From positions 62,295 through 126,294 of the forward strand of contig UCBZ01000040.1 in the NCBI GenBank assembly GCA_900470775.1: a DNA stretch of 64,000 nucleotides, given 5' to 3'. The translations under genes and the position numbers were made by a program. The DNA is from Hyphomicrobiales bacterium (lineage in GTDB: Bacteria > Pseudomonadota > Alphaproteobacteria > Rhizobiales > Beijerinckiaceae). The notes beneath the pieces were generated by a model. It was not told where the DNA came from. It saw only the letters and a program-made list of their open reading frames with translations, and ran no database searches. This document shows positions 43,958-53,320 of the stretch, piece by piece (the stretch's first letter is position 1; each line of letters starts with the position of its first letter).

Positions 43958-46507
43958 GTGCCGAGTTTCTCGCGCAGTCTCGAACAGGCGCTTCACCGGG
44001 CCTTGGCGCTCGCCAATGAGCGCCACCACGAATACGCCACGCTGGAGCATCTGCTGCTCGCCTTGGTCGATGACCAGGACGCAGCCGCAGTGATGCGGGC
44101 CTGCAGCGTCGATCTCGATACGCTCAGGCGCAACCTCGTCGATTACATCGACGCGGAACTGGCCAATCTCGTTACCGACGGGCGTGACGATTCGAAGCCG
44201 ACCGCCGGCTTCCAGCGCGTGATCCAGCGCGCCGTCATCCATGTCCAGTCGTCGGGTCGCGAAGAGGTGACCGGCGCCAACGTGCTCGTCGCCATGTTCG
44301 CCGAGCGCGAGAGCCACGCCGCCTATTTCCTGCAGGAGCAGGACATGACCCGCTACGACGCGGTCAACTACATCAGCCACGGCATCGCCAAACGCCCGGG
44401 CGCCAGCGAGCCGCGGCCGATCCGCGGCGTCGAGGAGGAGCCCGAGCAGCAGCGCGATTCGCGCGCCGCCGATCAGGGCAACGACGCCGACAAGGACAAG
44501 AAGAAGAAGGAAAGCGCGCTCGACGCCTATTGCGTCAACCTGAACCGCAAGGCGCGCGACGGCCGCATCGATCCGCTGATCGGCCGCGAGGCCGAGGTTC
44601 AGCGCACCATCCAGATCCTCTGCCGCCGGCAGAAGAACAACCCGCTGCTGGTCGGCGAGCCCGGCGTCGGCAAGACCGCAATCGCCGAAGGCCTCGCCCT
44701 CAAGATCATCCGCGGCGAGGTGCCCGAGGTGCTGGAGGACGCGACCGTGTTCTCGCTGGACATGGGCACACTGCTGGCCGGCACGCGCTATCGCGGCGAT
44801 TTCGAGGAACGCCTCAAGCAGGTGATGAAGGAGATCGAGGCCCATCCCAAGGCGATCATGTTCATCGACGAGATCCACACGGTGATCGGCGCTGGCGCGA
44901 CCTCGGGCGGGGCGATGGATGCCTCCAACCTGCTCAAGCCCGCGCTCGCCTCCGGCGGGCTGCGCTGCATCGGCTCGACCACCTACAAGGAATACCGCCA
45001 GTATTTCGAGAAGGACCGCGCGCTTGTCCGCCGCTTCCAGAAGATCGACGTCAATGAGCCGTCGATCCCCGACGCGATCGAGATCCTCAAGGGGCTGAAG
45101 CCCTATTTCGAGGAGTTCCACAAGCTGCGCTACACCAACGACGCCATCAAGGCGGCGGTGGAACTCTCGGCGCGCTACATCCATGACCGCAAGTTGCCGG
45201 ACAAGGCGATCGACGTGATCGACGAGACCGGCGCCTCGCAGATGCTGGTGACCGAGAGCAAGCGCAAGAAGGTCATCGGCGTGAAGGAGATCGAGGCTGC
45301 GATCGCGACCATGGCGCGCATCCCGGCCAAGACGGTCTCGAAGGATGACGCCGAGGTTCTCCGCAACCTCGAAACTACGCTGAAGCGCACGGTCTACGGC
45401 CAGGAAAAGGCGATCGAGGCGTTGTCCTCGTCGATCAAGCTGGCGCGGGCCGGCCTGCGCGACGGCGAGAAGCCGATCGGCTGCTATCTCTTCGCTGGTC
45501 CCACCGGCGTCGGCAAGACCGAGGTCGCCCGCCAGCTCGCGGCGTCGCTCGGTGTCGAGACGGTGCGCTTCGACATGTCCGAATACATGGAGCGGCACAC
45601 GGTTTCGCGGCTGATCGGCGCGCCTCCGGGCTATGTCGGCTTCGATCAGGGCGGCCTTCTGACCGACCAGATCGACCAGCACCCGCATTGCGTGCTGCTG
45701 CTCGACGAGATCGAGAAGGCCCATCCGGACCTGTTCAACATCCTGTTGCAGGTGATGGACCACGGCAAGCTGACCGACAACAACGGTAAGCAGGTCGATT
45801 TCCGGAACGTCATCTTGATCATGACGACCAATGCCGGCGCTGCCGACATGGCCCGCAACGCCTATGGCTTCACGCGCCAGAAGCGCGAAGGCGACGACAC
45901 CGACGCGATCAACAAGCTGTTCGCGCCGGAATTCCGCAACCGGCTCGATTCAGTGATCTCCTTCGGCCATCTGCCGAAGACGGTCGTCGCCCGCGTCGTC
46001 GACAAGTTCGTGCTGCAGCTCGAGGCGCAGCTCGCCGATCGCAACGTCACGATCGAGCTTTCGGACGAGGCGCGCGAATGGCTGGTCGAGAACGGCTATG
46101 ACGAGGCAATGGGCGCAAGGCCGATGGCCCGCTTGATCCAGCAGACGATCAAGACGCCGCTGGCCGACGAGGTCCTGTTCGGGCGCCTCAAGAACGGCGG
46201 CGCGGTCAAGGTCGTGGTGGTGCAGTCGGAGACCGGCATCAAGGTGCTGGGTCTCGAATTCCCCGATGGCCCGGTCAAGCCCAAGCCGGAGAAGGATGTC
46301 GCCGCAGCCGCCGAGCAGCGTGCCCGCAAGCCGCGCGCCAAGGCGTCATCGGCGTCAAAGCCGGCCTCGACCGGTCCCCGCCGAGGCGATGGCGGGGCGG
46401 GAGGCAAGGCCGGGAAGGGGGATGGCGGCGGCAAGCCGCCCGTCGAGGCGCCCAAGGCGCAGCGTTCGGTCCGCACCGTCCCCAAGGTCCCCCTGACGAA
46501 GGCTTGA
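43958..46507 (+). CDS. clpA: ATP-dependent Clp protease ATP-binding subunit ClpA
   Basis: An 849-residue AAA+ unfoldase, longer than E. coli ClpA (about 758). Domains in order are the N-domain (1-150), D1 with Walker A GEPGVGKT near 234, D2 with Walker A GPTGVGKT near 513, and a ClpP-contacting loop region. The last 75 residues are an Ala/Lys/Pro/Gly-rich tail absent from E. coli ClpA. The GTG start at 43958 has TAGGAGC ten bases upstream. With ClpP, encoded elsewhere, it degrades proteins delivered by ClpS. Confidence 0.96.
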   Translation: MPSFSRSLEQALHRALALANERHHEYATLEHLLLALVDDQDAAAVMRACSVDLDTLRRNLVDYIDAELANLVTDGRDDSKPTAGFQRVIQRAVIHVQSSGREEVTGANVLVAMFAERESHAAYFLQEQDMTRYDAVNYISHGIAKRPGASEPRPIRGVEEEPEQQRDSRAADQGNDADKDKKKKESALDAYCVNLNRKARDGRIDPLIGREAEVQRTIQILCRRQKNNPLLVGEPGVGKTAIAEGLALKIIRGEVPEVLEDATVFSLDMGTLLAGTRYRGDFEERLKQVMKEIEAHPKAIMFIDEIHTVIGAGATSGGAMDASNLLKPALASGGLRCIGSTTYKEYRQYFEKDRALVRRFQKIDVNEPSIPDAIEILKGLKPYFEEFHKLRYTNDAIKAAVELSARYIHDRKLPDKAIDVIDETGASQMLVTESKRKKVIGVKEIEAAIATMARIPAKTVSKDDAEVLRNLETTLKRTVYGQEKAIEALSSSIKLARAGLRDGEKPIGCYLFAGPTGVGKTEVARQLAASLGVETVRFDMSEYMERHTVSRLIGAPPGYVGFDQGGLLTDQIDQHPHCVLLLDEIEKAHPDLFNILLQVMDHGKLTDNNGKQVDFRNVILIMTTNAGAADMARNAYGFTRQKREGDDTDAINKLFAPEFRNRLDSVISFGHLPKTVVARVVDKFVLQLEAQLADRNVTIELSDEAREWLVENGYDEAMGARPMARLIQQTIKTPLADEVLFGRLKNGGAVKVVVVQSETGIKVLGLEFPDGPVKPKPEKDVAAAAEQRARKPRAKASSASKPASTGPRRGDGGAGGKAGKGDGGGKPPVEAPKAQRSVRTVPKVPLTKA

Positions 46508-46511
46508 GAGC

Positions 46512-46790
46512 GTGTTCTTCAGGCGCAAGACCGACACTCTGCTCGCTCATGCGGCGGAGCCCGCACCGGAGCGGACCGCTCCGGTGCGCAAGGAAAAGCT
46601 GAGCTGGTTCGAAAAGCGCGACCGGCGACGCCGGCGGCGCAAGGCGTTCGAGGAGGTCCTCGGCTGGATCCTCGTCCCCGCCTTCATCTATGGGATCTAC
46701 CTCGCGGTGAAGGCCGTCGGTGGCATCCCCAAGGAGCTCGTCGATTTCGGCAACGAGCTGATCGGCATCCTCTTCAAAGGCGGGCGCTAG
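46512..46790 (+). CDS. Small basic membrane protein of unknown function
   Basis: A 92-residue protein. A basic N-terminal half (KEKLSWFEKRDRRRRRRKAF) precedes one hydrophobic helix (VLGWILVPAFIYGIYLAVKA). The start is a GTG at 46512, four bases after the clpA stop, so it is probably translated from the clpSA message. Its family is not recognised. Confidence 0.6.
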   Translation: MFFRRKTDTLLAHAAEPAPERTAPVRKEKLSWFEKRDRRRRRRKAFEEVLGWILVPAFIYGIYLAVKAVGGIPKELVDFGNELIGILFKGGR

Positions 46791-46844
46791 AGGGCGCTTT
46801 GGCCTGACGAGACGGTGCCGCGCGGATCAGGGCGTGCGTGACCT

Positions 46845-47834
46845 CTACTTCGTACTGATCGTCGAGCGAACGAATTCAGCGACCGCAGCGGTCGCCGCTT
46901 TGGTCGCCTCGGGATCGAAGCCGACGGTCGGCCCGATGCTGACGCAGTCGTCGGTATAGGCGAACGGCTTCTGCGTCGCCTCGTTGATCAGGACGGCGCC
47001 TTCGTTTTCCCGGATTTTGCACGCCCGCACCGACTGATCGGCTTTGGTCGGCACAGGCGGATTGGCGCCCAGGGGATTGTCGAACCCGTGTTCGGCGTTC
47101 GGATACTCCGTCAACTGCACATCCGCGCCGGCCTGTTTCAGGCGTGCGATGTAGGTTTTGCAGGCGGAAACCGGGTTGTAGTTGTCGGGTGAGCCGTGAA
47201 AGATCCGGATCGGCTTGCCTGAGACCTTGTCGTCGTCCCGGTACGTCGTTCCGCAGTCGGGATAGAAGACCACATAGGACGCGAAATTCACGCCGCTCTT
47301 GTTCCAGAGTTTCTGGAAGCGTTCGACGCTGGAGTAGAGCGCCGCTTGCCCGCCGCGCGAGAAGCCCACCATGACGATCTTGTCGGGGGCGACGCGTGGA
47401 TGTTTGCCGAGAATTTCAAGGGATTTGTAGATATCGAGAATGAAGTTCAGACGCCCGAGCGACGCCTGCTTGTCGCCGACGCCGGTGAAGCCGCGTCCCG
47501 TGACGCCATCGATGACGAATGTCGAGATGCCGGCCGCGTTGAAGAGCCTCTTCCAGTACTGAACATTCCCTCCGATGCCGCCGGAGCCATGCATCAGGAC
47601 GGCGACGGGCAGTCGCCCGTTGCCTTGGGCGATGGCCAGCTCGCCCGTGACGACGGCAGCCTTCGCATTCTGGTCACCGGATAGAAATTGGCTGTCGCTC
47701 AAAGTCAGCGTGGGGATCGAAAAAAGCTCGACCCTGGCCGGCAAATCCTTCGGAGCGGCCTCCTGCGCGGATACCGCCCCTGCTGACACAAAGGTCGCGA
47801 GGACCATGGCGCTGATACGCGAATATGATCCCAT
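46845..47834 (-). CDS. Secreted alpha/beta hydrolase (dienelactone hydrolase-like)
   Basis: A 329-residue hydrolase with a Sec signal (residues 1-23, ending VSAQE). Catalytic elements are the nucleophile elbow VGFSRGG near 156-162, the HGSGGIGGN oxyanion region near 81, an Asp in HGSPDNYNP and the His in NAEHGF near 247. The mature protein is probably periplasmic. The family covers dienelactone hydrolases and related carboxyl-ester hydrolases, and the substrate is unclear. It is convergent with the small membrane protein gene, 54 bases away. Confidence 0.88.
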   Translation of the reverse strand: MGSYSRISAMVLATFVSAGAVSAQEAAPKDLPARVELFSIPTLTLSDSQFLSGDQNAKAAVVTGELAIAQGNGRLPVAVLMHGSGGIGGNVQYWKRLFNAAGISTFVIDGVTGRGFTGVGDKQASLGRLNFILDIYKSLEILGKHPRVAPDKIVMVGFSRGGQAALYSSVERFQKLWNKSGVNFASYVVFYPDCGTTYRDDDKVSGKPIRIFHGSPDNYNPVSACKTYIARLKQAGADVQLTEYPNAEHGFDNPLGANPPVPTKADQSVRACKIRENEGAVLINEATQKPFAYTDDCVSIGPTVGFDPEATKAATAAVAEFVRSTISTK

Positions 47835-48174
47835 AACGTCCTCCCCATTGGTACCTGGGCTTTATTCGGTGAATCCAGTTCACACCCATGGCAGGCGAAG
47901 AATTGTACCGGGCGGCTTACGCGTCAAGGCGGCGATCATCGGGGCCTTCGGTCTCGTCTCCTATTGGGGGACGGAAGGAGCTTTGCGCCTCGCCGTCGGC
48001 CGCTCGGGCCCGGCTTGCAGCGCCAGGTTTCACCAATCATGCCCTGCATGGAGCGCGGGGCCGCTCGGCTACCGGCGCGCCCGCGATGCCGTTGGGCTGA
48101 GCTAGAACGGTGACCGTCGTCCATTCGTCCGACCGGACCTCGAACCGCCCCCACGCCCCAGCCGCGCGAAAGTC
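47835..48174. other. Intergenic gap without a recognised gene
   Basis: 340 bases between the secreted hydrolase and azlC. Short frames exist (for example 47888-48100 on the plus strand), but none has a family match, a good ribosome-binding site or codon use like the neighbours. The divergent promoters of the two flanking genes must lie here. No repeat or RNA gene was recognised. Confidence 0.6.
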
Positions 48175-48912
48175 ATGATGAATCCACCGCCAGACCGGGA
48201 CTGGAAGCGCGTTGCGCTGGCCGGCATGCGCGATGCGCTGTCCCTGCCGGCCTGGGTCGTCGGCTTCGGGCTGATCGGGGTCGGCTCGCTCGCCAGCGAT
48301 GTCGGCTATCCCGTCGAGGTCGCGGTGCTGTCGACCATGCTGGTCTGGGCCGGCCCGTCGCAGGTGATCTTCTTCGCTTCGATCGCGGCCGGCGCCGCCT
48401 GGAGCGCGATCGCGATCGCGGTCGGCTTTGCCTCGCTGCGCTTCCTGCCGATGACCGTCGCGATCCTGCCGCTGCTGCGGCGGCCGGGACAGGGTATCTG
48501 GGTGCAGCTTCTGCTGGCGCATTACGTCGCCGTGACGTCCTGGACGGAGGGGCTTCGGCGCCTGCCGGACGTGCCGCCGCAGCAGCGGGTGGCCTATTTC
48601 CTCGGCTTCGCTAACACCTGCATGGCGACGAGTTCGATCGGGACCTTTCTCGGCTACTACCTGATCGGCGCCTTGCCGATTCCCTTTGCCGCCGGTCTGA
48701 TGTGCCTGACGCCGATCTTCTTCTTGGCCTCGCTCTCGGCCGGCTTGCGCCATCGCGGCGATGCCGCGGCGATCGTGCTCGGGCTTGCGCTCGCGCCGAT
48801 CTGCGACCGCTTCATCGGCGGCGGCTTTGACCTGATCGTGGCCGGCCTGATCGCTGGCAGCGTCGCCTTCGCGCTGCGGCCGCGAAAGCGGGCGAGGCCC
48901 GAGCAATCATGA
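48175..48912 (+). CDS. azlC: AzlC-family branched-chain amino acid exporter subunit
   Basis: A 245-residue AzlC protein with about seven hydrophobic segments. Family features are LPAWVVGFGLIGVGSLASDVG near the N-terminus, WAGPSQVIFFASI near 60, and SLRFLPMTVAILP near 85. Adjacent ATGs at 48175 and 48178 are both readable. Together with AzlD it forms an exporter of branched-chain amino acids or analogues such as azaleucine. Its stop overlaps azlD as ATGA. Confidence 0.9.
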   Translation: MMNPPPDRDWKRVALAGMRDALSLPAWVVGFGLIGVGSLASDVGYPVEVAVLSTMLVWAGPSQVIFFASIAAGAAWSAIAIAVGFASLRFLPMTVAILPLLRRPGQGIWVQLLLAHYVAVTSWTEGLRRLPDVPPQQRVAYFLGFANTCMATSSIGTFLGYYLIGALPIPFAAGLMCLTPIFFLASLSAGLRHRGDAAAIVLGLALAPICDRFIGGGFDLIVAGLIAGSVAFALRPRKRARPEQS

Positions 48913-49271
48913 CCCAGCCGATTCCCTGGCTTGATGGGCCGCTTTGGCCCTATCTAGCCTTGCTGCTCTTCGCGGTGTTGCCGACCGAAATCTGGCGCTG
49001 GCTCGCGGTCATCTTCTCGCGGCGCATCGACGCCGATTCACCGGCGCTCGATTGGGTCAGGGCGGTGGCGACCGCCTTGCTGGCCGGCATCGTCGCCAAG
49101 CTGATCGTGACGCCGCCAGGCGCGCTCGCAGCCGTGCCGCTGCCGCTGCGGATCGCAGCGCTGGCGGTCACGCTCGGCATCATGCTGTTCGATCGCAGGC
49201 GGGTGATGCTGGCGGTGCTGGCCGGCGAGGCGACGCTGATCGGCGGGGCGTGGTGGCTCCTGCCGGGCTGA
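48909..49271 (+). CDS. azlD: AzlD-family small subunit
   Basis: A 120-residue protein with four hydrophobic segments, the expected size of AzlD. The sequence LYLALLLFAVLPTEIWRWLAV-like start (PYLALLLFAVLPTEIWRW) and the closing LFDRRRVMLAVLAGEATL fit the family. Coupling to azlC by ATGA overlap supports the pairing. Confidence 0.88.
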   Translation: MTQPIPWLDGPLWPYLALLLFAVLPTEIWRWLAVIFSRRIDADSPALDWVRAVATALLAGIVAKLIVTPPGALAAVPLPLRIAALAVTLGIMLFDRRRVMLAVLAGEATLIGGAWWLLPG

Positions 49272-49280
49272 CTTCAGCGA

Positions 49281-49709
49281 TCAAAGTTCGTCGAGCGCAT
49301 CCCTGATCTTGTCAGCATTCGCCATCAGCACATGCAGCTTCTCCATCGACCCCGTATGGGGCCGCAGCGCCACGCCCTCATGGCGCGGCATGACATGCAC
49401 ATGCATGTGAAACACCACCTGTCCGCCGGCTGCCTCGTTGAACTGCTGGATGGTGACGCCATCGGCATCGAAGGCGGCCTTTACCGCGCGAGCGAGCTTT
49501 TGCGTCGTCAGCGCGACCGCCTTCAGCGCATCCGGCGGCGCATCGAAAACATTCCGGCAGGCGACCTTCGGGATCACCAGCACATGGCCGTCGGCGCGCG
49601 GCATGATGTCCATGATCGCCAGCGTCTCGGCGTCCTCATAGACGGTGTGCGACGGCAACTCACCGCGCAGGATCTTGGCGAAGACATTGGCGTCATCATA
49701 GGCGGTCAT
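49281..49709 (-). CDS. HIT-family nucleotide hydrolase
   Basis: A 142-residue histidine-triad protein. The HIT motif is VVFHMHVHVMPRH near residues 96-108, and the N-terminal FAKILRGELPSHTVYEDAETLAIMDI block is typical of the HINT/YcfF group. These cytoplasmic enzymes hydrolyse nucleoside phosphoramidates or dinucleotides. The ATG at 49709 is chosen because residues before it, in the longer frame, are not conserved. It is convergent with azlD, nine bases apart. Confidence 0.93.
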   Translation of the reverse strand: MTAYDDANVFAKILRGELPSHTVYEDAETLAIMDIMPRADGHVLVIPKVACRNVFDAPPDALKAVALTTQKLARAVKAAFDADGVTIQQFNEAAGGQVVFHMHVHVMPRHEGVALRPHTGSMEKLHVLMANADKIRDALDEL

Positions 49710-49787
49710 GCGAGATCCGGGGCAGGCGAGGGGGTGGTGGCGGGCACCAGCCTGTCGCGGCCGGGCCGGTCGCGTCAAGGTCTCGTA

Positions 49788-50603
49788 TCAGCGCCGCAGC
49801 GTCGGCAGCGGGCCTGCCGGCCTTCCATGCAACGGCAGCACCTCGGCCAATTCGGCATCGAGCACGAGGTCGTCGCAGGCGCCGAGTACCCAGAGCGCCG
49901 TGGCCTCGAAGCGCAGCACCGATACGTCCCACCAGCGCTCGATCAAGGCCGCCAGGGCCGCGGTCTCCGCGACGTCGAGGCAGTCGGTCAGGTTGTAGAG
50001 CCCGACCAGATAGAGATCGCCGGGCTGTCGCCCGAATGCCGACTGGATGGCCTGAAACGGATTGGCCCCGCCGCGCATCTCGGGATAAGCCCGCAGATAA
50101 AGCCGGCCCCGGTTGACGTTGCCCGAGAACAATCCGCGCAGCTCGACCCGGAACGGACCCGTACGGAAAAACGCCTCGCGCACGGCCCGGTCGATCGCCG
50201 GAGCGTCCCCGGTCGAGAGCGTGCCGCACAGCGTCGCATGCAGCCGGTCGGCTCGTCGTGGCACAATGTCCCAGGCAATCTTCCGCGCGAACGGCGCGCG
50301 CCGCATCTCATCATCGAGCCGCGCGAGCGGCTCGGACGCGGCCAGCGCGGCCTCGTCGATCGGCAGAACGGCTGAAAACACCCTCGGATGCCGGCCCATC
50401 TCGTAGGAGCGGCCCTCCTGCCGGGCGATCACGCCGGGGTGCTGGGGGGCGACCAGCGGCAGATGGGCGAGACGATAGGGCTCGTCGAGCTGCAGGCCCT
50501 CGCCGGGTACAAAAACGGTGCGGCTGCGTAGATAGCCGAATTCCGCGTCACTGCAGAATAGGGTGGCATCGCCTCGCGAGGCAGGTTCGGTTGCATCATT
50601 CAT
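49788..50603 (-). CDS. Protein of unknown function with a 2H-phosphoesterase-like half-motif
   Basis: A 271-residue protein. The central segment DRLHATLCGTLS (near residue 118) followed by FRVELRGLFSGNVNRGRLYLRAYP resembles the first half of a 2H/LigT phosphoesterase domain, with the HxT motif. The second HxT/S expected about 80 residues later is not visible, so the enzyme may be inactive or this may not be that family. The ATG at 50603 overlaps the acetyltransferase stop as ATGA. It is the last gene of the RidA-GDPD-acetyltransferase operon. Confidence 0.6.
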   Translation of the reverse strand: MNDATEPASRGDATLFCSDAEFGYLRSRTVFVPGEGLQLDEPYRLAHLPLVAPQHPGVIARQEGRSYEMGRHPRVFSAVLPIDEAALAASEPLARLDDEMRRAPFARKIAWDIVPRRADRLHATLCGTLSTGDAPAIDRAVREAFFRTGPFRVELRGLFSGNVNRGRLYLRAYPEMRGGANPFQAIQSAFGRQPGDLYLVGLYNLTDCLDVAETAALAALIERWWDVSVLRFEATALWVLGACDDLVLDAELAEVLPLHGRPAGPLPTLRR

Positions 50604-51847
50604 AGGTGTTGCCTGTCTTGGGCGTCGTCTGTCTTGCGAAACGGACTCTCGGCCGCGAGCGCGTCTTGTGCTTGCGCGATCTGCTGGCGTTCCCCGCCGA
50701 GATAATGCGCCACCGCGCGCCGAAGTCCCGGATCGGCAAGATGATGGAAGGAGCGGGTCACCACGGGCCGGTAGCCGCGCGCCAGCTTGTGCTCGCCCTG
50801 CGCGCCGGCTTCGACGCGGGCGAGCTTGTGCGCGATCGCATAGTCGATTGCCTGATGGTAGCAGAGCTCGAAATGCAGAAAGGGATGATCCTCGATGCAG
50901 CCCCAGTTCCGGCCATAGAGCGTATTGGCGCCACGGAAATTGATCGCGCCGGCAATGTAACGTCCGGCGCGCCGCGCCATCACCAGCACGATGCGCTCGC
51001 TCATCGCCGCCCCGACTGCCGAAAAGAAGGCACGGTTGAGATAGGGGCGGCCCCATTTGCGCGCGCCTGTATCCTCGTAGAAGGAGTGGAAATCGTCCCA
51101 GACGGCCTCGGTCAGGTCGCTGCCCGACAGGGCCTCCACCGTGATCCCGGCCGACAGCGCCTCGCGACGCTCGCGCTTGAGCGCCTTGCGCTTGCGCGAG
51201 GCCAGCGTCGCGAGGAAATCGTCGTAAGTGGCGAAGCCCTCATTGCTCCAGTGGAATTGCAGATCGTGCCGTTCGAGATAGCCGGCCTCGCGCAACGTCG
51301 CGATGTCGGGCTCCTGCGCGAAGGTGACATGGACCGAGGAGGCCTCGGCCTGGTCGCGCAGTGCCTCCAGCCCCGCGATCAGTCCGGCCCGGGCCTCTTC
51401 CGACCTGGGGCCGTCGGCGACCAGCAGGCGCGGCCCCGTCGCCGGCGTGAAGGGGGCTGCGACCTGTAGCTTGGGATAATAGCGCCCGCCGGCGCGCTCA
51501 TAGGCGTCGGCCCAGCTATGGTCGAAGACGTATTCGCCCTGGCTGTGGCTCTTGAGAAAGCTCGGTGCGGCGGCCAGCAACGTGCCCGAGCCATCCTCGA
51601 CCAGGAGATAGGCCGGCGACCAGCCCGAGCGCCCGCCGACGCATTTGCTGTCCTCCAGCGCGCGCAGGAATTCATGCGACACGAAGGGATTGTCGCGGTC
51701 GAGCCCTGCCGCGACTGGCTGGCAGGACAGGCCCAGCGCTTCGCCCAGCGCGCCCGGATTGGCGCAGGCGTTCCAGGCCCCGGCCGGCACGGTCTTCAGC
51801 GAGGTCGTGACGCGGACCCGAAGGTCGCCTCCCTCGCCGGTGCTCAA
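50600..51847 (-). CDS. GNAT-type/peptidoglycan-biosynthesis-like acetyltransferase (COG3146 group)
   Basis: A 415-residue protein with a FemAB/GNAT-like fold. Recognisable parts are ASRKRKALKRERREA near residue 219, the block GRNWGCIEDHPFLHFELCYHQAIDYAIAHKL near 307-337, and EAGAQGEHKLARGYRPV near 340-356. The family is widespread in proteobacteria, with a proposed role as N-acyltransferase. It overlaps both neighbours by ATGA, and sits between GDPD and the 2H-like gene. Confidence 0.85.
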   Translation of the reverse strand: MSTGEGGDLRVRVTTSLKTVPAGAWNACANPGALGEALGLSCQPVAAGLDRDNPFVSHEFLRALEDSKCVGGRSGWSPAYLLVEDGSGTLLAAAPSFLKSHSQGEYVFDHSWADAYERAGGRYYPKLQVAAPFTPATGPRLLVADGPRSEEARAGLIAGLEALRDQAEASSVHVTFAQEPDIATLREAGYLERHDLQFHWSNEGFATYDDFLATLASRKRKALKRERREALSAGITVEALSGSDLTEAVWDDFHSFYEDTGARKWGRPYLNRAFFSAVGAAMSERIVLVMARRAGRYIAGAINFRGANTLYGRNWGCIEDHPFLHFELCYHQAIDYAIAHKLARVEAGAQGEHKLARGYRPVVTRSFHHLADPGLRRAVAHYLGGERQQIAQAQDALAAESPFRKTDDAQDRQHL

Positions 51848-52626
51848 GGCGTGAAGCCCTCGAACACCATCTGGTCGGCGTGGCGGGCCGCCTTCTCGCG
51901 ATCGGCTGGCGTGCGTACCGTCCAGGTCATCAGCGGCATACCGAGCGCGTTGCGGCAGAGATAGGGCGCCGCGCTTTCGAGATCGACGACCTTCCAGGAC
52001 AGGAAGTCCGGCCGGCTCTCGCCGAAATGCAGCAGATTGGCCATGGCGTGGCGCTTGGCATCGTCGAGATGGGCGTAGTCGTCATAGATGGAATAGTCGT
52101 TCATCGCGACGATGCCGCGCGGGATCGCAGGCGCCAGATCGCGCAATGCCGTCACGATATCGGGATCGAACGACTTGAACACGATCGGCTGTCCGGCGCG
52201 GCCCGCGACGATCTCGGCGGCCCGGCGGGTAAGGGCGAGGTCGCCATCGAAGCGGCTCTTGATCTCGATCACCAGCGGCACCCGCCCGGCGATGAGGTCG
52301 AGAAAACCCGCCAGCGTCGGGATTTTGGCCTCGCTGCCTTTCAGCGTCATCGCAGCCAGCGCGTCCGCCTTCAGCGACGCGACCTTGCCGGTCTGCGCCG
52401 TCAGCCGGTCGAGCACGAAATCATGGAACACCATGGCCTCGCCATCGGCGCTGAGCTGGACGTCGCATTCGATGCCGAAGCGGCCGGCGATGGCAGCCTC
52501 GGCGGCCGGAATGCTGTTCTCGATCACGCCGGCGGCCACGTCATGCAGGCCGCGATGGGCGATCGGGCGGGCAATCAGCCAGCCCAGCCCGGACTGCGAA
52601 TGTTCGCTCATGGACCGGTCGCGCAT
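51844..52626 (-). CDS. Glycerophosphodiester phosphodiesterase
   Basis: A 260-residue GDPD enzyme that hydrolyses glycerophosphodiesters to glycerol-3-phosphate and an alcohol. The catalytic core is PIAHRGLHD near residue 21, ENSIPAAEAAIAGRFGIECDVQLSADG near 36-63, and VFHDFVLDRLT near 67. There is no signal peptide, so it is probably cytoplasmic. The stop overlaps the acetyltransferase start and the start overlaps the RidA stop, which fits a single coupled operon. A second ATG at 52611 is possible. Confidence 0.92.
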   Translation of the reverse strand: MRDRSMSEHSQSGLGWLIARPIAHRGLHDVAAGVIENSIPAAEAAIAGRFGIECDVQLSADGEAMVFHDFVLDRLTAQTGKVASLKADALAAMTLKGSEAKIPTLAGFLDLIAGRVPLVIEIKSRFDGDLALTRRAAEIVAGRAGQPIVFKSFDPDIVTALRDLAPAIPRGIVAMNDYSIYDDYAHLDDAKRHAMANLLHFGESRPDFLSWKVVDLESAAPYLCRNALGMPLMTWTVRTPADREKAARHADQMVFEGFTP

Positions 52627-53099
52627 CAGGCGATCTCGAACATCGCCTCGACCTCGACGGCCGCGTCGGCCGGAAGTTCGGCGACGCCGATGGTCGAGCG
52701 GGCATGGCGCCCCTTGTCGCCGAGCACCTCGACCATCAGGTCCGAGGCGCCGTTCATGATCGCGGGCAGGGCGGCGAAATGCGGCGCGGCGTTGATGAAG
52801 CCGCCGAGGCGTACGCAGCGCGTGATCCGGCCGAGGTCGCCGCCGAGCGCGGCCTTGGCCTGGGCGAGCACATTGATCGCGCAGAGCCGCGCGGCCTCCA
52901 GACCGGCCTCGTTGAAGATCTCGGCACCGAGCTTGCCCTTGTGGACATCGGAGAGCTTGCCGTCGAGCCCGAAGCAGATCTGGCCCGAGATCACCAGCAG
53001 ATTGCCGGTGATGACATAGGGCACGTAGTTCGCCACCGGAGCGGCGGGCGAGGGCAGGGTGATGCCGAGTTCGGCAAGCTTGGCGTCGACGGCATTCAT
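52626..53099 (-). CDS. RidA/YjgF-family enamine/imine deaminase
   Basis: A 157-residue RidA-type protein. The N-terminal block LAELGITLPSPAAPVANYVPYVITGNLLVISGQ and the ending STIGVAELPADAAVEVEAMFEIA define the longer RidA subgroup. It hydrolyses reactive enamines and imines in the cytoplasm. GGAG lies seven bases before the ATG at 53099, and longer readings upstream are not conserved. It is the first gene of the operon RidA, GDPD, acetyltransferase and 2H-like, and is divergent from eipB. Confidence 0.88.
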   Translation of the reverse strand: MNAVDAKLAELGITLPSPAAPVANYVPYVITGNLLVISGQICFGLDGKLSDVHKGKLGAEIFNEAGLEAARLCAINVLAQAKAALGGDLGRITRCVRLGGFINAAPHFAALPAIMNGASDLMVEVLGDKGRHARSTIGVAELPADAAVEVEAMFEIA

Positions 53100-53320
53100 C
53101 AGGGGAACTCCACCGGGGGCAGGAGCCTTTCGGAGGCGCGAAGCCAGGCCCAAAGGCGCATGTCTTTCATGGCCGATGCCCGGCCGGGCCGCAAGCACCG
53201 GCGCCATGCTTGCAAGGCAGGGACGGTTGCCGGGCCGTGCTGTGTCGGACTGCCTTGTTTGCGCCATTGCGGCATTGCACCTAGATTCAGGTGCCTCAGG
53301 AAACGAAAGCGGCGGTCGTC

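Noticed and set aside
43427-45763. A 778-codon minus-strand frame opposite clpS-clpA
   Set aside because: An antisense shadow of ClpA, which is fully conserved on the plus strand.
47888-48100. A 70-codon frame in the azlC upstream gap
   Set aside because: No homology, weak start context, and amino-acid composition typical of non-coding GC-rich sequence.
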